Shown here in pieces: positions 46,617 through 56,714 of a stretch of 64,000 bases of DNA; the stretch's first letter is position 1; each line of letters opens with the position of its first letter. Position numbers and translations under genes: made by a program. This DNA comes from Gonapodya sp. JEL0774 (lineage: Eukaryota > Monoblepharomycota > Monoblepharidomycetes > Monoblepharidales > Gonapodyaceae). The stretch spans positions 1 to 64,000 of the forward strand of contig JADIIX010000029.1 of the NCBI GenBank assembly GCA_027604505.1. Direction: 5' to 3'. The notes under the pieces were generated by a model. That model saw nothing but the letters and a program-made list of their open reading frames with translations. It was not told the DNA's origin and ran no database searches.

Positions 46617-47785
46617 CGCGATGTTATACTAGCTTGATTCTAGAGAAGTAGCGGTGGTTTGATGGTGGTTGGAGAGATTGACTGGTACGTACTCGAACTT
46701 GGTGGGCGTTCCGCCTCTCGGTCGTGCACGGTGCAAGACCTGTCTGGCGACAACAAACGTTTCGGAAAACGAACATCCCAGGAGAGTGATCCAAGTGAAC
46801 CTGATGGTGATGTTTGGGGATGTATGAAGACGGGATGAACGAGTAATGAACAAGGAGCAATGACAGTCACTGATCAAGGGACTACAACTCGATCAAGTGC
46901 ATTTCCACATACACACTTCCTTTTAGTACACAGGAGTAATGGGCTGGGGCTGGCTGGCTGTTGATATTCGGGGAGAGTTTGGGTCAATTTATGCAAGGGC
47001 TTTTTAGCTCACTCGGTGGTAGAATCACTGAATCATGTATATAGTTACGTCCTCCACCTCTGCATTAGGACCACCATAACAGGTAGGTCATTGCAGAGGG
47101 CGTTCTGGGATGCGCCGGCCGCAAGGTGCGCGGAGAATTACCGTCACCCTCCCAAGGCCTAGGGACTTGCTGGTCGAGGCACATTCTTGAGATGGACATT
47201 GGATTATGCAGCTCCACCCCCCCCTTCATCTCAGGAGTGTCATGTTGCCCAACATTAGCCGTGGCCCTGCTTAATACCAGTCTGAAACTATTTATTGATT
47301 TGCATTCAAATCGACAGTGGTCTTCCCTTCGCTCATGCGCACATGAAGGCTCCGTCGGTATTCTTCTAATGTTGTTTTGCTACTATGTACATCTGACATC
47401 AGATCTTATATTTATGGACGCACGCCCACCACCCGATCAACCAGCACCTGAAGCTTCAAGTTGGCTCTGCCCTTGTTGCTGGTATCGCGCAACACCTTGA
47501 TGAGCGTCAGAATGATCCCCTCCAGTTCCTCGGAGAGTAGTTGATCCACAGGGAAGATCAAACACTGGCAGACTGCTCAGAGTACGGGAGGCAGCGAAGA
47601 ACGGCAGAGACTCTCGATGACAAAATAAAGGGTAAGAGGCTCGGATCCATGATAGTAGGCTACTAGCTCATTTACGTAGCTTAGCAAAATCAACTATTTG
47701 TCTGGTACATGTTGCATTGTACATAATAGTACATAAATATTGGACTGAAAGTGACAGGTAATGTTCACAGCGTCGATCCACAAAT
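46617..47785. other. 1.2-kb divergent intergenic region between H1 and presenilin
   Basis: It should hold the promoters of both flanking genes. It contains the second dispersed-repeat copy (47067-47120) and short chance frames. No RNA gene is recognised. Confidence 0.4.
47067..47120 (+). repeat. dispersed repeat, copy 2
   Basis: It matches copy 1 at 44261-44314 around the core gtaggtcattgca, with the same flanking ataaca, agggc and ccggcc blocks. Confidence 0.6.
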
Positions 47786-50120
47786 ATGTCCAACCACTCT
47801 CTGCCTGTTTCTGATCAAAGTTCAAACGCGATTTCTGTCGATGCGAAGCCACATCTGGACAATGACTCCCCTGCTAACAATGGATGCGAGGAGTACGGGG
47901 GGGAAGAGGACATCGACGCCGATACTCAAGCACTCCTTGGACAAAACGATAGTGGAGATTTTTCTGGAGTGCAACAAAATATCAACTATCATTCTAGGTC
48001 TCAGAGTGGACCTTCTTCTGGTCCCGTTTCAAATTCAGACATGGAGTTCGGAGAAGATCTGCAATTTTATATGCATCAGATGTACTCCATACTAAAGCCG
48101 GTCGCTGCGTGTATCATCCTGTCTGTAGTATGGGTTAAGGTCGTCAGAGGCGGTGGCGACGATGGAGGGTGAGTGGACAGGATTTCCAATTGCACAAATT
48201 GGGTATCGTTTTCATGCATAGGAAGCAAGATATCGTTTGAACATCTCTCTGTCATTGGAAATTTCTCTCACATAGAGAAGGGAGAGGGGTGTTCCCATAA
48301 TGTCAACAGCAAAGAGGAAATATGTAGATGATGGATCCAAGGGGATAGAGCGACGGATGTCTGCAAGACCGATGGACCTCTCTGATTTGGCATTCATCGC
48401 ATTGGCTCATCGAAACTCTTCACAACTGACTCGCTGGCTTAGCTACGCCCCGGTAGCCTACCAGTACGTGGGTGGCAACACTGACGATCGCACCACACCC
48501 AGCTCACAGGAGTTGTTCGATGCAGCAGCTAATGCATTAATTATACTCTCCCAAATTATTGTGGCCACTTTCATCATCATGGCTCTCTTCTACTACAACT
48601 TCATGCGGGTGCTTTCCGGTTTCTTTGTATTTGTGGTACTTACATTACTTTGGCTGAATGGTTACGCCCTCATGGCTGGAATCTGCTACAAACTCAACAC
48701 ATCACTGGACTTGCCCAGCGCAGTGTTCATGATTTGGAACTTGGCCATTGGTGGCGTCCTTGTCATTTTCTGGAAAGGGCCGCTGTGGGTCCAGCAGTGG
48801 TACCTGGTATTTATGAGCAGTTTGATGGCATTCAGTTTTACTGGTATGGCGGAGTGGACCACTTGGATTCTCCTCGGCTTTCTGGCGGTATGGGGTAAGT
48901 TGCAACTTTCTTCAATGCAGCAATGTGGTGTGGTCTCACCAAAGCGTGCACCGAAATCAACCAATTTACCACGCTGAACTCGATTACCCCAATTTGCGTT
49001 TGACTCGTACTTGCACCGTCTCAGACCTCTTCGCAGTACTGAGCCCTTACGGCCCGCTTCGTATCTTGGTGGAGTCCTCGCGAAGCCAAAACCGTGATGT
49101 CCCGGGGTTACTCTACACTGCAATGGTTTGGATTATGGCGAGCGAGCCTGCTGCGTTTGTTCCGGTGACATTGCCCTCGAAGGTGTCGGACTCAGTACCG
49201 ACGCCCGATGTGAATCGAATTCCTCCGATAAAATCGCCAAGCGGCCTCCTGGGTGGCTCCCGAGCAGCTTTGTGGTCAGAATACTCGAAAAACTTGCGAT
49301 CTTCGGAGAGAGGAATCCCGCTTGCTCTCTTGGCAACCAAGGATGACAACAGATTGGCACACGTCCAGGACTCTTACCACGCGACAGAGAGTCACGAGGA
49401 CGAAAATGAAGATGAGGATACACATGGTGTATTGCCAGATGACGAGCTGATTGCTGAGGGGACGGCGCTCTTGAACGCACAGGAGCACGGGGACAGCCAG
49501 GGGAGGTATTCAGTTGACATTGAATACGGACGATTGGAGAGGCGGAGATATTCAGTGGGGCTTGTCACGCCAGATGCGATGCGAGAACAACGACACACCC
49601 AAATGGAGCATGATCAGGAGGCGGAAGAGGAAGACGAGAGGAGTGGCTTGAAACTAGGGCTAGGGGACTTTGTGTTCTATTCCGTCATGGTTTCGAGAGC
49701 TGGTGGGTGATGCGTTTGCAGGGTTCTTGACGAGTTTCGAAGTGATAACTGCTTATTTGGTTATCTGCTGGACACCCATTGCATTTCCAACCACCAATTT
49801 TACACCAATGGTGGCATGATCTCCTGCGCGAAATCCCAAACGGCACCGGAGCAGCTCTTTTTACCTGGCCGACAACCACCACCACGGCACTTTCAGCTGT
49901 GACGGGTCTCACAATGACAATTTTTTTGCTGGCAATATTCCGCAAAGCTCTGCCAGCGCTTCCAATCTCCATCGCTTTGGGACTGATGTTTTATTTCGCG
50001 ACAAGGGTACTGGTGATTCCGTTTCTGGAAGGCTTGGTTGGCTGGCATGTGGTCGATGACTCGCATAGTTGGGAAGCTTTGAAGGTGGGGAAGGCTGTAG
50101 GGATGGTTGTGTTTGTATAG
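47786..50120 (+). CDS. PSEN: presenilin (intramembrane aspartyl protease)
   Basis: Presenilin is the catalytic subunit of gamma-secretase, cutting substrates within the membrane. Exons are 47786-48168, 48443-48894, 49025-49702 and 49852-50120. Exon 1 has an acidic N-terminus and a first membrane segment (ILKPVAACIILSVVWVKVV). Exon 2 carries several helices, including WKGPLWVQQWYLVFMSSLMA and EWTTWILLGFLAVW. The first catalytic Asp is formed across the next intron: AVW|DLFAVLSPYGPLRILVES. After a long acidic cytosolic loop comes the second catalytic motif LKLGLGDFVFYSVMV, and the last exon has the signature RKALPALPISIALGLMFYFA. All three hallmarks (D, GLGD, PALP) are intact, so the enzyme is probably active. 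The 274-base first intron is large for this window. The acceptor of the last exon is my best in-frame choice. Confidence 0.93.
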
Positions 50121-50525
50121 CAAGTGCTTTTGCGGAGCGGTGACTGCCACCGAAATATGGCGGATGTTTGTAATATGGCATAGACATAGACATCGCTTTG
50201 CCATTTTATTTCTACATATACGAGGCCATAAATATTGCGCATAGGCAAACTCTCTTTGCGCAGTGCCATTCGATCATGATACATATTAGTGACAGAGCGA
50301 ATCCCCCCGATTCCCAATTCTTCTCCACAGCTTGATCCTTTGATTTCAGGAGGAATATCTTTCTTCCCGGCTTCAGACTTTGTAGCACTGCGGCTTATTT
50401 CAATACCCCCGGTCTGTTCCTTGATCCTGCCACTCTCCAACTTGACGCCACGACTGGGACACAGGATTGCCCATTTTCGACAGTCGATGTGATGGAATTG
50501 AAAAAACTGCGCGTAGAATACTGGG
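50121..50525. other. intergenic
   Basis: It lies between two same-strand genes. Only chance minus-strand frames are present. Confidence 0.4.
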
Positions 50526-52300
50526 ATGGTAGGCAACATCAGAGACAATGCTAAGGTAATTGCTGTAGGTCCAGCTGTTATACTCATCCTGCATGACTCC
50601 CTCCAAGGCATCAAAATTGTGATCCTGCGCGAAAATACGCTCCCTCAATCTTATCAAGAGTTCATCGCACTTCTCTACGGGAAAATTCCACCACTAGAGT
50701 CTGCGGCGAGCCGATACGGTCTGCGAATGCGTTACAGAGAGTACACTGATGTCAGACCTATCGGTTTTGCCCTCGAGTCTGATGACGACTTGGAGGCCAT
50801 GTACCAGTCCGGAGAGAGCTTCATCATCACGGTGGAACTGGAAGAGGTGAGCTAAGTTGTTGAGAATGTATAAATTTCAAACATTTTGGGTTTGAGCTGA
50901 CCCATCTCACACATCATCTGTGTATTAAGCCCGAATCAGAAGACCTGCACAACAACGCTTCATTGTTGCCGAATGCTCCACCTCAGTCACATCAACCATA
51001 CGAACCCACAACGTTTAGGAATCCTCAGGCAATGCGAATACCACTAGCGCCTCAGCTCCCGCATGGTACACTACTTTACGAATCCACCCATTCCACGAGT
51101 GTGCCTGCTTGGCCTCCACAGTCTACAGTATCCTCGCTCGGCCAGGCACCTAGTCAGCCAGCATTTCGAAGCCCAAGCGACTCTTTCCAATCCTTCATCG
51201 CTCCCGCTGCCAGTGAAAATCGGATTTTCTACGGTGCCGCGCCACCCAGCCCACCCAGCTCTGTTTCCACGGTCCAATCAGGATCCGCGACGATGAGCTC
51301 AATGTCTCAGAGTATCTCAGGAGGAAGCTCGACGCTCTACTCCTCAAATTCATCGCAATTTCGTTTATCGGGGCCATCGCCGAGTGGTAGTGGACAGGAG
51401 CTGGCTCTCCGTCCCAGTCAAATCGGGGGAGGTACCAAGATCCCCGTCCCCAAAAATCAATCCGAACCGTGAGAATCACCAGAGTTGATCCAATCTCACC
51501 GCATCTGAAGAAGACGAAAATGTCGGCTTTTCTCATGTGATGTTCTTGCTTTTCATTTAGGGTGGTTGTTGCACTAGCTGGGCGAGAGTACGCTTTTCCC
51601 ATCGTCTGGAACAACACCGTCAAGCACGGAACGGAGGAAGCCATGAGTGTACTTGGAAAGGCGGAGTGGGCTGCTCAGAGGAGCTGGGGTTACAAGCAAG
51701 TGAGTGATCAGGGTGTGCATTATTTTGAAATATCGAAATACTTCAATTCACCCTCCGGCCTTTGCTCACACATCAGATAAGCTATAGTGACACGGACCTG
51801 TCAATTATCTATGGTCCCAGGGAAAGTAGCTTTAGCAAACTGAAAGGTGCAACCCGGTACACTTTTGTGAGTTTGGACTTCGCCTGATTTGCACATTACG
51901 AGTCTCATAAGCTAAGAGTCCTCTTCCTGCTGTCACCATACTTTTGTCTCATTCATTTTACTGTTTTTCCATCCAGACACTGTTGTTCAATTCGCGTCCT
52001 CTTTTTCAGGCAGCACTGAGCAAGTACCCGCGAAAGCTCGAAACTCTCGGACTCGCGGATTTCAAGAGTTTTCTTATAGATCCAGTATCGCGTATCGCAA
52101 AAGAAGACGTTGTGACCGAATGGGCGATTATACAACCACCATCCGCCCTCCAAACGGAATCAGCCTTTACCGGGAAGGAGTATCACTGCTGCTATTTGAT
52201 CAAGGATTCAAAATCCCAATTGTCTGAAGTCACCAGAAGGAGGCTAGAAAAGTGGATCGTCAAGGCGCTGGGCGAACAGGGTTACTGGCGCGGTCGATAG
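50526..52300 (+). CDS. PB1-domain-like protein of unknown function
   Basis: Five exons (50526-50846, 50930-51468, 51561-51699, 51777-51866, 52010-52300) join in frame to about 460 residues. The N-terminal part resembles a PB1 fold: IKIVILRENTLPQSYQEFIA (basic first strand), then MRYREYTDVRPIGFALESDD and DLEAMY, which recalls the acidic OPCA element. The middle 180 residues are Ser/Pro-rich and probably disordered. The C-terminal part (VVVALAGREYAFPIVWNNTV, EEAMSVLGKAEWAAQRSWGY, then FKSFLIDPVSRIAKEDVVTE and EVTRRRLEKWIVKALGEQGY) is conserved-looking but I do not recognise it. PB1 domains mediate pairing in signalling scaffolds, so a scaffold or adaptor is a guess. The start could lie upstream. 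Confidence 0.7.
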
Positions 52301-52892
52301 CACTGTTGGTGCTCGCGGTCCTGCTCACAAGAAATCCAACTTATAACCCCATGTGTGTATGACTACTCGTGTGGGCGATGTCAGGATCGCGGCCCGTACA
52401 GTGTGTTAGAATGGCTGTTGGTAGTTCCCCTGGTCGGATCAATATTCGGCGTGGCTGACTTCCCTCAATCTATGAGCTCGAGACGTCTTTGTCAACCGTG
52501 AAGTCGCCCGACTAATTGCTGTTCATCGTGCGCGCAACTTTGTAGATACGATAAGTTAAAAAATGTGAATGTTACGTGTGCACTTTGAGCTGCAAACTCT
52601 GATGGCTCGGTGTCTGATCTGCACTATGCCCAATGGTATCGGTTATAGGTAATTCTCAGCCGCGATCTGCTGCGCTCAGCTATTGTGGTTTGACACAGGC
52701 AGAGCTCCCAGAAATTAGACGGACCGAGAATGAGAACTCAGAGCATCAGTTACAGGGTGAATCGACGGGGCTCTATCCGTGGTCACGGGATACAAGAAGT
52801 AGGTGTTCTATTCCAACGAAATCAACCTAGCTTACAGGACCTGTGTGCCACTGCAATCACCTGCAACCGCAGGTCCGTGAAATGCACGTACA
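52301..52892. other. intergenic, between convergent PB1 gene and RPL7
   Basis: I see chance frames only and nothing to support a gene or RNA in these roughly 590 bases. Confidence 0.4.
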
Positions 52893-54107
52893 CTAGTTCA
52901 TCAGTCTCACCAAATCATTAATTAACAATTCCCTGTTGCCCATTTCACCTCCCTCGACAAAGTTCATGACTTTTTTCCCCGGAAGCCCGCCAGTGGGAGT
53001 CGACAGCTTAAACGGCCAAAGGAAGTTTGACACCTCCTTAAAATGTGGTCCGACGGTGGAGATTTCGTGCACGAGGTCCTCCACAGACACGATGCCATAT
53101 TTTCCGAGTTCTGCCTCGATGACTTGGTTGGAGGAAAGGGGAATGCGCTGCTTCTTTACCTTGGCGTAGCCCCGTTTGTAAATCAGGTCGCGTACAGTTT
53201 TAACACTAGGGTAGCTGTCGTGAACGGAGGGAGAGGGTGGTAGAAAGTGGCAGCGATATTAGCGGACGCAGTGTAAGGTAAAAAATTTTGTGTAAGAGGT
53301 TATGGGACCACCAGAGAATTGAACGCACCCCCATGCGACGTAAGGGCTAACGATCTGGAGCATTTGCATGGTAGCCTTGTTGAGCTTGACGAAAACACCG
53401 TTGTTCATTTGGAGAAGTCGGAGGAGCTGGAGTATCTTGCGGGGCTTAGGGGCTAATATGTTTACACTAAAGGGTGTACAAATCTCAGACATGCAGTGTT
53501 CAGACAAACCGGGGGCATACCAATGTGGTCACCGTAATCTCCCCATCCCCGCAAGAACTCACCCCTTTAACCGCACAACAAACGCTAGCTGGTTCTCCGC
53601 GGGAACGTACACGTTACCCGCGTTTCGAGCCAGGCGGCGGAGTCGAATATCCTCTCGCTCCTTGGCGAGGTACTCCTTAACATACTGCTCTGCCCGTTTG
53701 AAAATGACGCGGCGCTTGCCCTTGGTGGCCTGTGCATGCGATCACGGAAAGTCTCGTGTCAGCCATAACGTCCTGTGGATAGCAACATCGCGGGTCCGCT
53801 GATCAGCTCTCTTGCGCGATTTTTACGTTGAATCAAACCGTCCAGTGATATCGTCAGTCCGCAAGTGGGTGCTAATCTTTGTACCGTGCTGTACCCTAAG
53901 ATATGATCTTGAGCTGTTGTGGAATCTTGCACTAATACCATCTTGAACTCATCCGAACCGCTCCGTCTTTAAGTTCCCCCCACCGTTGTAGGCTGCAAGC
54001 GCAGTTTGCTCACCTTTTTCTGCTCAGACCTCTCCCCAACAAGCTTTTTCTGCAGTGCTTCTGCTGTTTTCCGCTTCTTAAGGATAGTCTCCGGGACTGT
54101 AGGTTTC
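52893..54107 (-). CDS. RPL7: 60S ribosomal protein L7 (uL30), first codons not located
   Basis: This large-subunit protein is identified by [20 protein letters not shown] in the first visible exon (from 54107). [20 protein letters not shown] and [20 protein letters not shown] follow (about 53729-53565), then [20 protein letters not shown] and [20 protein letters not shown] (about 53465-53330). Next come [20 protein letters not shown] and the end [14 protein letters not shown] at 52893. Order and content match L7 throughout. The initiator ATG must lie in a short upstream exon between 54107 and about 54200; two adjacent ATGs sit near 54190, but neither gives a clean in-phase donor. The intron of about 270 bases at 54015-53735 is longer than the other introns of this gene, and yeast L7 introns host box C/D snoRNAs. 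Confidence 0.9.
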
Positions 54108-54428
54108 CTGAGAGAAGTGCGCAAAAAAATCCTCAGCTGACTCGCCCGCTTTAAAGATCCAGCTGTCGGCGTAAATCCTCAACCCATCATTTTCCACTAT
54201 TCCCACGCAATGAATCTCTCCATTCGTGGTTCACGCAAGCATGCACTCACTCGGTCGTCGGCATTGCTGCTGATGGTCTGCTCGCGTTTCGCGCGAGAAA
54301 CAGTAGAAGCTGGAGATGAGTCTTTGAACTGTCCGACTCGGGCAACTTCTTATCGCGCACCTGCCCGATCCGTTTGTCGTCTTTCTGTTCGCAGGGAAAA
54401 AATGATCCCCTGTCGTGAAGGAGGGATC
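54108..54428. other. divergent promoter region between RPL7 and ALG3
   Basis: It probably includes the first exon of RPL7. An in-frame extension of ALG3 up to 54210 is open, but using it would push ALG3 coding into the ribosomal-protein promoter. Confidence 0.4.
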
Positions 54429-56376
54429 ATGGACCACAGCAGCATAAAACCAACGGATATCCACATGCCACCTCCACGACGGCCCCCAGGCCCGACCACC
54501 CGCCGTCCGCCTTCACAAAAAGAGTCAGCGTCTTCACGTACCAATCGTGGTGCTCATGGTGGCTCAACAGACGCTCCCCGCTGGTTACTTCAACTCTTCA
54601 AATTCGTTCCGTCGCCACTTGCACCTTTGCTCACCTACATCATGGGTCTCGCATTCGATAGAGCGTGCTACCGTCATCTCGTTGGTTGGATCCTAGTGTG
54701 GGAGACCGTCCTCGGTGTCGCTGTCATTCAGTTCATTGGATGTGAGTGTTGAACATTTGAACTAGCTGCCAACCCATTCCCTGATTCATGCTCCAAAGAC
54801 ACTGAGATCGACTGGTTCACTTATATGCAGCAAGTGGCACTGTTTTTGGCGGGTCAAAGACATTATAACAAGCTTGAAGGCGATACCGGTCCTCTGGTGT
54901 GAGCTTTTCATGAATTACCTTGATGCAATCTCGCGCTTTAGCTCCAATTCATTCGAGCGTCAGCTATCCGGCAGGTCATGTCTACATCTACTCGGCTCTA
55001 TCTTTTGTAACAGATGGTGGTGCGAACGTTCGGCTTGGTCAGTACATCTTCCTGGCACTGTATTTAGTGTCACTGTGGGTGTTCTGCAGTATTTTGGAAA
55101 ACTCCCGTGTGGTGGGTTGATGCAATGTTGAAGGTTTTGCTTATTGTTATATAATACAGTAGGGTCTGCTCTTTTGCAGTTCCCTCAGTACCTCCTACCC
55201 CTGCTGACAATGTCAAAGCGACTGCATTCGATCTACACGCTGCGTCTCTTTAACGATCCATGGGCTATGCTTGCTCTGTATGTTACTATTTTGCTGATGC
55301 AACGTGGCAAATGGCGATTGGCCGCGATCTCGTACAGGTGAGAGTGGCTGCTCCAATTGACTCCAAAACTCGGATCAAGAATGGTCACATGTTCGGAATC
55401 GGGCGCTACAGTCTGGCATTATCGGTGAAGATGAACATCTTATTGTTTACTCCAGCTTTTGCTATCCTTAATCTGCAAGCGTGCGGATTGACTGGGTCCG
55501 TATTCAATGCTACACTCTTCGCCACGGTGCAAGTGAGTCGCTGTTGGCCCGTTGAAGGAGAAGCTTGTCTGCTGTTTCCTCCTTTCCGTCTCTTATGTTT
55601 ACTCTTCGCCAGCTTGTGGTGTCACTCCCCTTCACATTGGTCGACCCATACGCGTATGGACACCGCGCATTCGATTTCAGTAGGGTTTTCTTGTACAAGT
55701 GGACAGTAAATTGGAAATTCTTTTCGGAAGATGCCTTCTTAGACCCTCAGTTTGCCTCCACGTTGTTGATTAGCCATGGGATGCTGTTGGTGATGTTCAT
55801 GGTCAAATGGATTCGGTGAGTAATCACGCTCGTTTGTCCTCGACAAACCGAACTCAAAATTGAAGCTTCTTGATTCCTGCAGCCCAAACGAAACTCTCTT
55901 TTCGCTTATTGTTAAGTCTGCTAAAGTTCCTGCTGTTGGCGTAATCGCACCGACATACACACGTCTACCCGTCGATCACATCCTCTCCACCATGTTTACC
56001 TGCAACTTGATCGGTATTTTATGTTCTCGGTCGTTGCACTATCAGTTTTGGAGTTGGTACGCATGGCAAGCACCCTACATCGCGGTTCATGGATTCGGTG
56101 GTTTCTTGTCAACGTACGTTCTGAGAAGTTTGATTAAGCGGGTCATTGCACGATTATCAACTGCATCGTTTGAATTATAGAGTCGCTGCCTTTTTTGCGT
56201 TGGAATACACATGGAACGTGTATCCGTCCACTCCACTCTCGTCACTATTACTAGTCGCAACCAATTTGATGTTGCTCGCAGTGTCATTTACACGCGGAAA
56301 GTGGGGCTTGGAGGACTGGAGTGTTTCTGGTCTGTGTAAAGATCAAGAGCGGGAAACTTCATCGAAGGATCCGTGA
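54429..56376 (+). CDS. ALG3: dolichyl-P-Man:Man5GlcNAc2-PP-dolichol alpha-1,3-mannosyltransferase
   Basis: Alg3 adds the first lumenal mannose to the N-glycan precursor in the ER. Eight or so exons carry the family sequence: [20 protein letters not shown] (lumenal catalytic loop with the DW acidic pair), [60 protein letters not shown] (exons joined across 55338-55410), [32 protein letters not shown], then [18 protein letters not shown] and [17 protein letters not shown]. Numerous hydrophobic helices fit a multi-pass GT-C enzyme. The Pro/Arg-rich N-terminus before the first helix is unusually long. I chose the ATG at 54429; ATGs at 54402 or 54210 are also in frame. The protein ends KDP at 56376. 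Confidence 0.92.
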
Positions 56377-56714
56377 GCTTCGTCAGTAAATAAACTCTGC
56401 AAATTGAACCTCATGCCCTCAGGACGCCAAACAAGCTGTATGTAGCGATGATCTGACCATTTTTACACTACCATGAAGTTCCGCATTAGTCATCGCAGTC
56501 ATCACATGTCGAAAGGGGTGAAATTAACGCTTGTCAAAGTTTATACTGTGCTTCATGTTCATTTTCATTTTTCACAAAAAGATGATGTACCAACAACCTG
56601 CTGCTATATACAGATTATGAACTTCACTAGTAATGGTTCTTAAATAGGATGCTTTTCTGATTCGGCGTAGCAGTCCCAGATAATCAATATTTTATCCTGG
56701 TCCAATGTGCACTG
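56377..56714. other. intergenic, convergent ALG3 and kinase
   Basis: AT-rich 3'-flanking sequence of both genes. No further feature is seen. Confidence 0.4.

Noticed and set aside
54210-54428. Longer ALG3 N-terminus from the ATG at 54210
   Set aside because: The added residues are not membrane- or family-like, and they would occupy the RPL7 promoter and first-exon region. The ATG at 54429 is preferred but not proven.
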